DNA of 42,555 nucleotides from NCBI RefSeq assembly GCF_023283765.1, contig NZ_JAKILG010000042.1:1-42555 (forward strand), given 5' to 3'. The DNA is from Shewanella profunda (GTDB taxonomy: Bacteria > Pseudomonadota > Gammaproteobacteria > Enterobacterales > Shewanellaceae). Below the pieces are notes generated by a model. It did not search any database, was not told where the DNA came from, and was given only the letters and a program-made list of their open reading frames with translations. Numbering within the stretch: position 1 is the first letter of the stretch; each line of letters opens with the position of its first letter. Shown here piece after piece: positions 34,585 through 42,555 of this stretch. Made by a program: the position numbers and the translations under genes.

Positions 34585-34851
34585 TTAAGCAGCGATTGCT
34601 TTGATCTTAGCGTTCAAACGTGCCTTTTGACGAGCGGCTTTATTCTTGTGAATAAGACCTTTAGTCGCCATACGGTCAACGATTGGTTGTGCAACAGCAA
34701 AAGCTTCTGTTGCTGTTTTGTGATCGCCTGCTTTAATTGCAGCGATTACTTTTTTAACGTATGTACGTAACATTGAGCGACGGCTGGCGTTATGCTGACG
34801 ACGCTTTTCAGATTGAAGCGCGCGCTTCTTTGCAGACTTGCTATTAGCCAA
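34585..34851 (-). CDS. rpsT: 30S ribosomal protein S20
   Basis: This 88-residue basic protein binds 16S rRNA in the small subunit. It starts ANSKSAKKRALQSEKRR and ends LNAKIKAIAA, as in the E. coli protein. The start is TTG at 34851 with GGAG 7 bases upstream; E. coli rpsT also starts with UUG, which is part of its autoregulation. The longer reading frame from 34917 runs into the leader and is not likely translated. Monocistronic and divergent from murJ. Confidence 0.97.
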   Translation of the reverse strand: MANSKSAKKRALQSEKRRQHNASRRSMLRTYVKKVIAAIKAGDHKTATEAFAVAQPIVDRMATKGLIHKNKAARQKARLNAKIKAIAA

Positions 34852-35103
34852 GGTGCAACTCCTAAAAACTGGATTTGATACTTTTAAAGGCCGAGGAATA
34901 TGCCTGCATTTAGTCACTTTGTCAATGACTATGATTGAATATTCATCATAAAGATAAATTAATCCAACCTGCCTTGGCTATCTTCAACCCAACTCGTGTA
35001 ATATGTGGCGCAATTCTAACAGCTATTGCCGCAGTGTGACAGAGCCTGAGTCGATTTTTTGAGATGAATCACCTAATCAATTCGATGTAGGTCTGGGGGA
35101 CGT

Positions 35104-36663
35104 TTGAGCAGAAAATTATTAAGATCTGGTATGATTGTCAGTGCAATGACATTGATATCCCGTGTTTTAGGTTTGATAAGAGATGTTGTAGTTGCAAACT
35201 TGATGGGAGCCGGAACCAGTGCGGATGTTTTTTTCTTTGCTAATAAAATTCCAAACTTTTTACGCCGATTATTTGCTGAGGGGGCATTTGCACAAGCGTT
35301 TGTACCTGTTTTAACTGAGTATCAGGAAAAGCATTCACCGGAGGAAACCCGTGAATTATTGAGCAAGGTTGCGGGAACCTTAGGTCTGTTAGTTACGATA
35401 GTCACCTTAGTTGGGGTGATAGCCTCACCCGTGCTATCGGCGTTATTTGGTGGCGGCTGGTTTATCGCCTGGCTTAACAATGAACCAGACGGGGCAAAAT
35501 TTGAACTTGCTGCAGTTGTGCTTAAAATTACCTTTCCTTATTTGTGGTTTATCACTTTTACTGCCTTAGCAGGCTCAATCTTAAATACCCGAGGCCGCTT
35601 TGCAGTATCGGCTTTTACGCCAGTATTTCTCAATGTGGCAATTATTGCGGCGGCTATCTTCTATGCGCCGACATCGACTCAGCCTGAGATCACCTTGGCT
35701 TGGGGGGTGTTTTGTGGTGGTTTGATTCAGTTTCTTTTTCAAATCCCATTCTTGTTACGAGAAAAAGCGTTAGTTAAACCTTCCTGGGGTTGGCATCACC
35801 CTGGGGTGGTGAAGATTAGAACCTTGATGATCCCTGCCTTATTCGGCGTGTCTGTTTCACAAATTAACCTGTTGTTTGATACTTTTATCGCCAGTTTTTT
35901 GATGACGGGTTCAATTAGTTGGCTTTATTACTCAGACCGATTATTAGAGTTTCCCCTCGGGCTTTTTGGGATTGCTATCGGTACAGTGATCTTGCCAGCC
36001 TTATCGCGTAACCATGTCAATGCTGAAGGCGCAGGTTTTGGTCAAACCATGGATTGGGGTATTAAAGCGATTCTGCTGTTAGGTTTACCGGCTATGATGG
36101 GCTTGATTGTACTCGCTAAACCTATGTTAATGGTGTTGTTTATGCGAGGCGCTTTTTCGATGCATGATGTTGAAATGGCTTCCTACAGTCTGATGGCTTA
36201 CGGCAGTGGCTTGCTCAGTTTTATGCTCATTAAGGTGCTCGCCCCGGGTTATTATTCCCGCCAAGATACCAAAACGCCGGTACGTTATGGCATTATTGCG
36301 ATGATCACTAACATGGGCTTTAACTTGCTGTTTGCTGTTCCTTTTGGTTATGTCGGCTTGGCAATTGCGACATCTATGTCGGCGTTGCTCAATGCCACTC
36401 TTCTCTATCGAGGACTGCATTTAGCGGGTGTTTATCGCGTATCTAAGGCGACTATGGTGTTTTTTGCTAAAGCCGTGGTCTCCACAGTGTTGATGGTGGT
36501 AGTCTTGTACCACTTCTTACCATCGCCAGATGTGTGGTTAGATTGGCATTTTGTCGAGCGGGCTAAATCCTTGATAGGCTTGATTGCGGCGGGAGCGGTA
36601 AGTTACTTATTGGGACTGCTGCTGCTCGGAATTCGTCCTTGGTCAATTAAACGGGGAGTTTGA
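35104..36663 (+). CDS. murJ: Lipid II flippase MurJ
   Basis: This 519-residue inner-membrane protein moves lipid II across the membrane for peptidoglycan synthesis. It has the 14-helix MOP-superfamily plan. The N-terminal ISRVLGLIRDVVVANLMGAG, the RRLFAEGAFAQAFVPV segment, and the central LLEFPLGLFGIAIGTVILP are strongly diagnostic. The start is TTG (MSRKLLRSG) with GGGGGA upstream; no ATG gives a complete N-terminus. It lies between rpsT (divergent) and ribF, the same neighbourhood seen in related bacteria. Confidence 0.95.
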   Translation: MSRKLLRSGMIVSAMTLISRVLGLIRDVVVANLMGAGTSADVFFFANKIPNFLRRLFAEGAFAQAFVPVLTEYQEKHSPEETRELLSKVAGTLGLLVTIVTLVGVIASPVLSALFGGGWFIAWLNNEPDGAKFELAAVVLKITFPYLWFITFTALAGSILNTRGRFAVSAFTPVFLNVAIIAAAIFYAPTSTQPEITLAWGVFCGGLIQFLFQIPFLLREKALVKPSWGWHHPGVVKIRTLMIPALFGVSVSQINLLFDTFIASFLMTGSISWLYYSDRLLEFPLGLFGIAIGTVILPALSRNHVNAEGAGFGQTMDWGIKAILLLGLPAMMGLIVLAKPMLMVLFMRGAFSMHDVEMASYSLMAYGSGLLSFMLIKVLAPGYYSRQDTKTPVRYGIIAMITNMGFNLLFAVPFGYVGLAIATSMSALLNATLLYRGLHLAGVYRVSKATMVFFAKAVVSTVLMVVVLYHFLPSPDVWLDWHFVERAKSLIGLIAAGAVSYLLGLLLLGIRPWSIKRGV

Positions 36664-36689
36664 TTGCTGATTCTCATCGCTAGCTGTTA

Positions 36690-36695
36690 TATAAT
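36690..36695 (+). promoter_or_regulatory. Possible -10 box of the ribF operon
   Basis: A consensus TATAAT sits 34 bp before the ribF ATG, in the gap after murJ. No good -35 (TTGACA-like) lies 17 bp upstream; a weak TTGCTG is about 20 bp away. It could serve as a second promoter inside the murJ-ribF region. Confidence 0.35.
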
Positions 36696-36728
36696 CAGCC
36701 GATTTGCGCTTGGCAGTTGTCTAAAGTT

Positions 36729-37664
36729 ATGGAATTAATCCGCGGCATACATAACATTTTGTCATCCCACCATGGGTGCGTGTTGACTATCGGTAATTTC
36801 GACGGCGTACATCGTGGTCATGCCCAAGTCATCGCTAACTTAGTGCATAAAGCCAAGCAGTTAGGATTACCTGCGACGTTAATGACCTTTGAGCCACAGC
36901 CTCAGGAATTATTTTGTGGCGATAATGCGCCTGCTCGCTTGAGTTTGTTGCGTGATAAGGTCATTTTGCTCAATGAACTCGGGGTTGAGCGGTTAGTATG
37001 TGTTAACTTTAATCGTGCTTTTGCGAGTCAACCTGCGGAACATTTTATCGAAGAATTGCTGGTTCGTAAGCTTGGGGTCAAATACCTGGTTGTCGGCGAT
37101 GATTTTTGTTTTGGAAAAGGTCGTAAAGGTAATTTTGAGATGCTGATACAAGCGGGCATCGAATATGGCTTTACTGTGGTCAGCACCCAAAGTTTTATGC
37201 TGGGTTCACAAAGAGTGAGCTCTACTGCTGTGCGTGAACAATTGGCGAAGGGCAATCTTGAGCAGGCGAGACGCCTATTAGGACACCCGTTTACCTTGAG
37301 TGGTCGCGTGGCTCACGGGCAAAAAATTGGCCGCACTATTGGTTTCCCCACGGCAAACATCGCCTTAAAGCGTAATGTTGTGCCTGTCCGTGGTGTGTTT
37401 GCGATCAAATGTTATTGGGATGACAGCGATATTTATGAGGGCGTAGCCAATATTGGATTTCGCCCGACAGTGAACGGTCAAGTGTGTCAGCTTGAAGTGC
37501 ATCTTTTTGATTTTGAAGAAGACATTTACGGCAAACATGTTGAGGTCGAGTTGGTAGCCAAACTCCGTGATGAGCAACCTTTTGACTCATTGGATGCGCT
37601 AAAACAACAGATTTTGAATGATGCAAATGAAGCCCGTGCTTTATTTGGTAATGATGCAGGCTGA
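36729..37664 (+). CDS. ribF: Bifunctional riboflavin kinase / FAD synthetase
   Basis: This 311-residue cytoplasmic enzyme phosphorylates riboflavin to FMN and then adenylates FMN to FAD. The N-terminal nucleotidyltransferase domain (about residues 15-180) has IGNFDGVHRGH and the SSTAVREQL segment. The C-terminal kinase domain (about 185-305) has GRTIGFPTANI and NIGFRPTV. I chose the ATG at 36729 because it gives the family's usual MELIRGIHNI start; a TTG at 36717 adds four residues. It is the first gene of ribF-ileS-lspA-fkpB-ispH. Confidence 0.96.
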   Translation: MELIRGIHNILSSHHGCVLTIGNFDGVHRGHAQVIANLVHKAKQLGLPATLMTFEPQPQELFCGDNAPARLSLLRDKVILLNELGVERLVCVNFNRAFASQPAEHFIEELLVRKLGVKYLVVGDDFCFGKGRKGNFEMLIQAGIEYGFTVVSTQSFMLGSQRVSSTAVREQLAKGNLEQARRLLGHPFTLSGRVAHGQKIGRTIGFPTANIALKRNVVPVRGVFAIKCYWDDSDIYEGVANIGFRPTVNGQVCQLEVHLFDFEEDIYGKHVEVELVAKLRDEQPFDSLDALKQQILNDANEARALFGNDAG

Positions 37665-37696
37665 AATTTATCAGTTTAATTAACGGTATAGGATCA

Positions 37697-40519
37697 ATGA
37701 GCGACTATAAATTTACTTTGAATTTGCCGGAAACAGAGTTTCCGATGCGTGGTAATTTGGCAAATCGCGAGCCAGAGATGTTAGAGCGCTGGACAAAAGA
37801 CGGTTTGTATCAGCAGATCCGCGATAGCCGAATTGGCCGTACTCCCTTCATTTTGCATGACGGCCCGCCGTATGCGAATGGCAGTATTCATATTGGTCAC
37901 TCAGTTAATAAAATCCTTAAAGACATTATTGTTAAGTCAAAAACCATGTCTGGTTTTGATGCGCCGTATGTGCCGGGGTGGGATTGCCACGGTTTACCTA
38001 TCGAGCTCAAAGTTGAGCAAAAAGTCGGTAAGCCAGGCCAAAAAATCACCGCGGCAGAATTCCGTGTAGAATGCCGTAAATATGCGGCAGAGCAAGTTAA
38101 CGGCCAACGCGAAGACTTTATTCGTTTAGGCGTGCTCGGTGATTGGCAAAATCCGTACTTGACCATGGACTTTTCAACCGAAGCCAACATAGTACGTTCT
38201 TTATCGAAAGTGATTGAGAGTGGTCACTTACATAAAGGCGTCAAACCTGTGCATTGGTGTACCGACTGTGGCTCAGCCTTAGCCGAAGCCGAAGTCGAAT
38301 ATGAAGATAAGACATCACCCGCTATCGATGTGGCGTTTGTCGCCGCTGACAGTAAAGCCGTTGCGGCTAAGTTTGGGGTAAGCGATTACTCACATCCAGT
38401 ATCTATGGTGATTTGGACAACCACACCTTGGACGCTACCTGCCAACCGCGCGTTAACTTTGAGTCCTGAGCTGGACTACAGCCTAGTTGAGTTTGAAAAA
38501 GACGGTGTCACACAGGCATTAATTCTAGCCGATGTTTTAACCGAATCTTGTCTAACCCGTTACGGTGCAGAAAGCCACAAAGTATTGGCGAAAATTAAAG
38601 GTGCTCAGCTTGAGCTTATCCGTTTTAAGCACCCCTTTTTAGCTTTTGATGTGCCTGCAATTTTAGGTGAGCATGTTACGACTGATGCTGGTACGGGTAT
38701 TGTCCATACTGCACCGGGTCATGGTCAAGATGACTTTGTTGTCGGTCAAAAATACGGTTTAGAAGTAGCAAACCCGGTTGGCGATAATGGTGTATACAAG
38801 CCGGATACCGAGTTTTTTGCAGGCCAACATGTCTTTAAAGCCAATGATAATGTCGTCGCTTTACTGAGAGAAAAGGGCGCATTACTACACCATGTTGCTT
38901 ATCGTCATAGCTATCCACATTGCTGGCGCCATAAAACGCCGATTATTTTCCGTGCGACACCACAATGGTTTATTTCCATGGATAACCATGGACTGCGTGC
39001 GCAGGCATTAAAAGAGATTGATGCAACCCAATGGATCCCTGATTGGGGCCAAAGTCGTATCGAAAAAATGGTAGAAAACCGCCCTGACTGGTGTATTTCG
39101 CGCCAACGCACTTGGGGCGTGCCTATCACGCTGTTTGTGAATCGAGAAACCGAAGAGTTGCACCCAGATAGCGTGTCCTTAATGGAACGTGTGGCGAATC
39201 GTATCGAACAGCAGGGCATTCAAGCCTGGTGGGATCTTGATGCCGCTGAATTGCTGGGTGATGAGGCGGATCAATACCGTAAAGTGACTGATACTTTGGA
39301 CGTTTGGTATGACTCAGGTTCAACCTTTTCATCAGTAGTTGCTGCACGCCCTGAATTCCATGGTCATGGTGTTGATTTATACCTTGAAGGAAGTGACCAA
39401 CATCGGGGTTGGTTTATGTCATCTTTGATGATATCAACTGCGATGAATGGTAAAGCTCCTTATAAACAAGTGCTTACCCACGGTTTTACCGTTGATGGTA
39501 AAGGCCGTAAGATGTCAAAGTCCATCGGTAACGTGATTGCGCCGCAAACTGTGACTAATAAATTAGGTGCCGATATTCTGCGTTTATGGGTGGCAGCAAC
39601 GGATTACAGCGGTGAGATGACGGTTTCTGACGAAATTTTAAATCGCAGCGCCGATGCTTACCGTCGCATTCGTAACACGGCTCGATTCCTATTAGCCAAC
39701 TTAAATGGTTTTGATCCCGCTAAGGATCTCGTTGCCGTTGAAGATATGGTGGCATTAGATCGTTGGGCTGTTCGTCGTGCATTTGCACTGCAACAAGAGA
39801 TTATTGAAGCCTATGAGCAATATAACTTCCATATAGTGACCCAAAAACTGATGCAATTCTGCTCGGTTGAGTTAGGTAGTTTCTATCTGGACATCATTAA
39901 AGATCGCCAGTATACGGCCAAGCAAGAAGGCCATGCGCGTCGTAGCTGTCAATCGGCGCTGTATTTGATCTCTGAAGCTATGGTGCGTTGGATTGCGCCA
40001 ATTCTAAGCTTTACTGCCGATGAAGTGTGGCAACTATTGCCTGGTGAGCGTGATGCTTATGTCTTTACCCAAGAATGGTATCAAGGCTTGAAATCAGTCA
40101 CGTTAGCGACTGATTTGAGCGATGACTATTGGCAGCAGTTGCTGACCGTGCGTAATGAAGTGAACAAAGTGATCGAACAAGCTCGCCGCGACAAACGTAT
40201 CGGCGGTTCATTAGAAGCCGAAGTGACATTATTTGCCGATGCCACTTTGACCGAGCAATTAACCCATATCGGCGATGAACTAAGATTTGTGTTGTTGACC
40301 TCTGAAGCCAAAGTATTGCCTTTAGCGGATGCGACAACTGAAGCGGTTGAGACTGAGCTGGCATCACTTAAATTAGTTGTTGCTTCAAGCACAGCAGAGA
40401 AGTGTGAGCGTTGCTGGCATCACAGAGAAGAGGTTGGCACCATCGAGGCTCACCCAACATTGTGCACTCGCTGCGTAACTAACATTGAAGGCGACGGCGA
40501 AGTTCGTCAGTTTGCATAA
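37697..40519 (+). CDS. ileS: Isoleucyl-tRNA synthetase
   Basis: This 940-residue class Ia enzyme attaches isoleucine to its tRNA and removes misattached valine. The HIGH motif (residues 65-68), the editing domain (about 190-400, with GTGIVHTAPGHGQDD), the KMSKS motif (605-609), and a C-terminal zinc site of four cysteines (903, 906, 923, 926) are all present. This is the eubacterial (E. coli-like) type. AGGA precedes the ATG by a few bases. It follows ribF by 32 bp and precedes lspA by 9 bp. Confidence 0.98.
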   Translation: MSDYKFTLNLPETEFPMRGNLANREPEMLERWTKDGLYQQIRDSRIGRTPFILHDGPPYANGSIHIGHSVNKILKDIIVKSKTMSGFDAPYVPGWDCHGLPIELKVEQKVGKPGQKITAAEFRVECRKYAAEQVNGQREDFIRLGVLGDWQNPYLTMDFSTEANIVRSLSKVIESGHLHKGVKPVHWCTDCGSALAEAEVEYEDKTSPAIDVAFVAADSKAVAAKFGVSDYSHPVSMVIWTTTPWTLPANRALTLSPELDYSLVEFEKDGVTQALILADVLTESCLTRYGAESHKVLAKIKGAQLELIRFKHPFLAFDVPAILGEHVTTDAGTGIVHTAPGHGQDDFVVGQKYGLEVANPVGDNGVYKPDTEFFAGQHVFKANDNVVALLREKGALLHHVAYRHSYPHCWRHKTPIIFRATPQWFISMDNHGLRAQALKEIDATQWIPDWGQSRIEKMVENRPDWCISRQRTWGVPITLFVNRETEELHPDSVSLMERVANRIEQQGIQAWWDLDAAELLGDEADQYRKVTDTLDVWYDSGSTFSSVVAARPEFHGHGVDLYLEGSDQHRGWFMSSLMISTAMNGKAPYKQVLTHGFTVDGKGRKMSKSIGNVIAPQTVTNKLGADILRLWVAATDYSGEMTVSDEILNRSADAYRRIRNTARFLLANLNGFDPAKDLVAVEDMVALDRWAVRRAFALQQEIIEAYEQYNFHIVTQKLMQFCSVELGSFYLDIIKDRQYTAKQEGHARRSCQSALYLISEAMVRWIAPILSFTADEVWQLLPGERDAYVFTQEWYQGLKSVTLATDLSDDYWQQLLTVRNEVNKVIEQARRDKRIGGSLEAEVTLFADATLTEQLTHIGDELRFVLLTSEAKVLPLADATTEAVETELASLKLVVASSTAEKCERCWHHREEVGTIEAHPTLCTRCVTNIEGDGEVRQFA

Positions 40520-40528
40520 AGGATCTGT

Positions 40529-41044
40529 ATGCCATTAACTTGGAAAGACAGTGGCTTACGTTGGTATTGGGTAGCTGTGTTGGTGTTTTTAGCCGATCAG
40601 CTATCTAAGCAATGGGTCTTAGCCAATTTTAATTTGTTTGAATCGGTGCAGTTATTGCCCTTTTTTAATTTCACTTATGTACGTAACTACGGTGCAGCCT
40701 TTAGCTTTTTAAGTGAAGCTGGGGGCTGGCAGCGCTGGCTGTTTACGATTGTCGCAGTTGGATTCAGTACTTTACTGACGGTATGGTTGCGTAAGCAATC
40801 GGCTTCTTTGTGGAAGCTGAATCTGGCCTACACCTTAGTAATAGGTGGTGCGCTTGGGAATTTAATTGATAGATTAATGCATGGTTTTGTGGTGGATTTT
40901 ATCGATTTCTACTGGGGTAACAGTCACTATCCTGCCTTCAATATTGCCGATGCAGCGATTTGTGTTGGCGCTGTGTTGATCATTTGGGATTCGTTTTTTA
41001 GTGCTAAATCTGAGCAAGATACGACGGAAGGGGTTAAGAAGTGA
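40529..41044 (+). CDS. lspA: Lipoprotein signal peptidase
   Basis: This 171-residue inner-membrane aspartyl protease (signal peptidase II) cuts the signal peptide from lipidated prolipoproteins. Four helices are visible. The catalytic aspartates are Asp123 (VVDFIDF) and Asp141 (FNIADAA), and the conserved NYGAAFSF and GGALGNLIDR segments are present. Several lipoproteins in this window would be its substrates. AAGGA precedes the ATG. Its TGA overlaps the GTG start of fkpB by four bases. Confidence 0.97.
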   Translation: MPLTWKDSGLRWYWVAVLVFLADQLSKQWVLANFNLFESVQLLPFFNFTYVRNYGAAFSFLSEAGGWQRWLFTIVAVGFSTLLTVWLRKQSASLWKLNLAYTLVIGGALGNLIDRLMHGFVVDFIDFYWGNSHYPAFNIADAAICVGAVLIIWDSFFSAKSEQDTTEGVKK

Positions 41045-41463
41045 CTATAACTCGTTCTTTATTATGTCATATGAATATTGTGCTAGAGGATGGTTCTACC
41101 GCCGATAGCACTAAAGCCTCAGGTAAACCTGCGCGTTTGAATTTAGGTGATGGTACATTAAGCCCTGCATTTGAGGCACAGTTAGCCGATCTCAATGAGG
41201 GGGACAAACACAGTTTCACCCTCGAAGCGATTGATGCTTTTGGTGAATCTAATCCAGATGCTATCCATTATATGGATAAAAGTCGTTTCCCTGCGAATAT
41301 GGATTTAGAAGCGGGAGTGATTGTTAGCTTTGCAGGTCCTGGTGGCAGCGAGATCCCTGGAATCGTGCGCGAAGTCGCGGGGGACTCAATTACCGTTGAT
41401 CTTAATCATCCCTTAGCGGGCCGTAAGGTGACATTTGAACTGGATGTCGTAGAGGTACTATAA
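41041..41463 (+). CDS. fkpB: FKBP-type peptidyl-prolyl isomerase (SlpA/FkpB)
   Basis: This 140-residue protein is the short SlyD-like FKBP that turns prolyl bonds in cytoplasmic proteins. The FKBP core includes LEDGSTADST and LGDGTLSPAFEAQL, with an IF (insert-in-flap) domain around FGESNPDAIHYMDKSRFP (about residues 67-84) that aids chaperone activity. It starts at a GTG that overlaps the lspA stop, so translation is probably coupled. The order lspA-fkpB-ispH is the same as in E. coli. Confidence 0.93.
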   Translation: MTITRSLLCHMNIVLEDGSTADSTKASGKPARLNLGDGTLSPAFEAQLADLNEGDKHSFTLEAIDAFGESNPDAIHYMDKSRFPANMDLEAGVIVSFAGPGGSEIPGIVREVAGDSITVDLNHPLAGRKVTFELDVVEVL

Positions 41464-41464
41464 G

Positions 41465-42421
41465 ATGAAACTCGATCCTACAAGCCCAAGCTTGAATATT
41501 TTACTCGCCAATCCACGTGGTTTTTGTGCTGGAGTGGATCGTGCTATCAGTATTGTCGAGCGTGCATTGGAACTCTTCTCTCCACCGATTTATGTTCGTC
41601 ATGAGGTGGTTCACAACCGTTATGTGGTACAAAACCTTAAGGACCGTGGTGCAGTATTTGTTGAGGAGCTAGATCAAGTCCCTGATAACAATATTGTTAT
41701 TTTTAGCGCTCACGGTGTGTCTCAAGCTGTGAGAGCGGAAGCAAAAGCGCGGGGATTAAGAGTATTTGATGCGACTTGTCCTTTAGTGACTAAAGTGCAT
41801 TTACAGGTGACCCGTGCAAGCCGTAAAGGTATTGAATGCATCCTGATTGGGCATGAAGGTCATCCTGAAGTGGAAGGCACCATGGGACAGTATGATAATC
41901 CTAATGGTGGGGTTTACCTTATTGAATCACCAGCAGATGTTGAAAATTTAGACGTTCGCGATCCCGATAATCTTTGCTTTGTGACCCAAACTACGCTGTC
42001 GGTTGATGATACCTTAGATATTATTGCTGCACTGCAGAAGCGTTTTCCTTCAATTGAAGGTCCACGTAAAGATGATATTTGCTATGCCACTCAAAATCGT
42101 CAAGATGCCGTACGTAACTTATCTGCCGATGTGGATTTGTTGATTGTGGTTGGTTCTAAAAATAGTTCTAACTCGAATCGGCTACGAGAACTCGCTTTGA
42201 AAACCGGAACTCAGTCCTATCTTGTTGATACTGCAGATGATGTTGAGTCTAGTTGGTTCGATAATGTCAACCGTGTTGCTGTAACTGCTGGCGCCTCGGC
42301 ACCAGAGGTTTTAGTTCAGCAAGTTGTTCAAGCAATAGCGATGCTGGCACCCAGTGTGGTAACCGAGGTTGAAGGGCGTAAAGAAGATACGGTTTTTGCG
42401 GTACCCGCTGAATTGCGCTAA
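41465..42421 (+). CDS. ispH: 4-hydroxy-3-methylbut-2-enyl diphosphate reductase
   Basis: This 318-residue iron-sulfur enzyme makes isopentenyl and dimethylallyl diphosphate, the last step of the MEP isoprenoid pathway. The three cluster cysteines are visible: Cys21 (RGFCAGVDRA), one in FDATCPLVTKVH, and one in DDICYATQNRQ. The catalytic glutamate lies in the HEGHPEVEGT segment, and GSKNSSNSNRL is the substrate loop. GAGG lies 8 bases before the ATG. It is the last gene of the operon; an IS element begins about 25 bp beyond its stop. Confidence 0.97.
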   Translation: MKLDPTSPSLNILLANPRGFCAGVDRAISIVERALELFSPPIYVRHEVVHNRYVVQNLKDRGAVFVEELDQVPDNNIVIFSAHGVSQAVRAEAKARGLRVFDATCPLVTKVHLQVTRASRKGIECILIGHEGHPEVEGTMGQYDNPNGGVYLIESPADVENLDVRDPDNLCFVTQTTLSVDDTLDIIAALQKRFPSIEGPRKDDICYATQNRQDAVRNLSADVDLLIVVGSKNSSNSNRLRELALKTGTQSYLVDTADDVESSWFDNVNRVAVTAGASAPEVLVQQVVQAIAMLAPSVVTEVEGRKEDTVFAVPAELR

Positions 42422-42480
42422 ACCAAAGTCATTCTTATGAAGTGTGTCTAGTCCTGAAATAAGTTGACACTTATTTCCAC

Positions 42481-42555
42481 CTAAAACGCCTGATGAACCT
42501 CATCGGGCGTTTTGTATTTTAAGGCCAAATGCGGCCGTCGTTGATTATATATGGC
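42481..42555 (-). CDS. IS3-family transposase OrfB, C-terminal fragment
   Basis: The last 24 codons before a TAG stop (42481-42483) encode YNQRRPHLALKYKTPDEV and a short tail, the characteristic C-terminus of IS3-family integrase-type transposases. The gene is cut by the window edge, so nothing can be said about whether it is intact. Confidence 0.85.
   Translation of the reverse strand, partial: AIYNQRRPHLALKYKTPDEVHQAF
42483..42525 (+). terminator. Strong hairpin after ispH, inside the IS3 transposase end
   Basis: A 14-pair stem (AAAACGCC plus one T-G pair plus GATGA, against TCATC and GGCGTTTT) with loop ACC is followed by TTTTGTATTTT on the plus strand. It overlaps the end of the transposase gene but could stop the ispH transcript. 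Confidence 0.5.

Larger units (their letters stand above)
42445..42555 (-). mobile_element. IS3-family insertion sequence, end only
   Basis: The right edge holds the 3' part of an IS3-family element, read on the minus strand. After the transposase stop codon, about 35 bases reach a likely end near 42445, beginning TGTCTAGTCCTG. Just inside lies a 9-bp hairpin (GAAATAAGT / ACTTATTTC, 42456-42477). The rest lies outside the window. The exact outer end and target duplication cannot be fixed from one side. Confidence 0.7.

Noticed and set aside
34852..34917. Longer rpsT start at 34917
   Set aside because: The added 22 residues are not S20-like; the TTG at 34851 has a proper ribosome site and matches the known UUG start of E. 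coli rpsT.

Overview
The window comes from a gammaproteobacterium, almost certainly a Shewanella. The evidence is the DUF3545 small protein, the oadGAB sodium-pump operon, a ribF-ileS-lspA-fkpB-ispH operon next to murJ and rpsT, sequences that match the HexR operators described for Shewanella, and moderate GC content. I do not assign a species. No tRNA, CRISPR array or prophage is visible. The left edge lies inside a 5S rRNA gene and the right edge inside an IS3-family transposase. Both are multicopy sequences, so the window looks like a whole draft-assembly contig bounded by repeats.

Layout. 1-90: 3' end of 5S rRNA and its terminator. 134-1241: a decayed IS630-family element with terminal repeats and flanking TA. 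1242-1819: non-coding, with a small palindromic repeat and a PdhR-like operator ahead of oadGAB (1820-5063, oxaloacetate decarboxylase sodium pump). 5105-6706: a 55-residue membrane protein and an SLC1-family symporter, both on the minus strand. 6991-10402: YqaA and an M16 metalloprotease lipoprotein. 10666-13323: gshA followed by two lipoproteins, one lysozyme-like. 13416-18479 (minus): a diguanylate cyclase, purEK and a SulP transporter. 18681-22028: a von Willebrand A lipoprotein, an ECF sigma factor and a one-pass membrane protein that may be its anti-sigma factor. 22250-23053: a hemerythrin-like protein and DUF3545. 23270-29851 (minus): tal-pgi, an OmpA-like porin and phosphoketolase. 30282-34521: an AGCS symporter, YaaA, an M28 peptidase and an ArsR-type regulator. 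34585-42421: rpsT, murJ and the ribF-ileS-lspA-fkpB-ispH operon. 42481-42555: tail of the IS3 transposase.

The genes are mostly core metabolism and envelope functions. Central carbon metabolism dominates: oadGAB at the pyruvate/oxaloacetate node, and tal-pgi and xfp at the pentose/hexose phosphate node. The last two sets each carry a near-consensus HexR box, and oadGAB carries a near-consensus PdhR-type box, so sugar-phosphate and pyruvate sensing probably coordinate them.

I found no clearly new defence or mobile system. The least explained items are the vWA/sigma/membrane-protein module, the gshA leader hairpin and its two lipoprotein partners, an orphan BigR/YgaV-like repressor with a perfect palindrome in its promoter, a perfect 30-bp palindrome inside yqaA, and a 55-residue membrane protein that shares a terminator with oadB.
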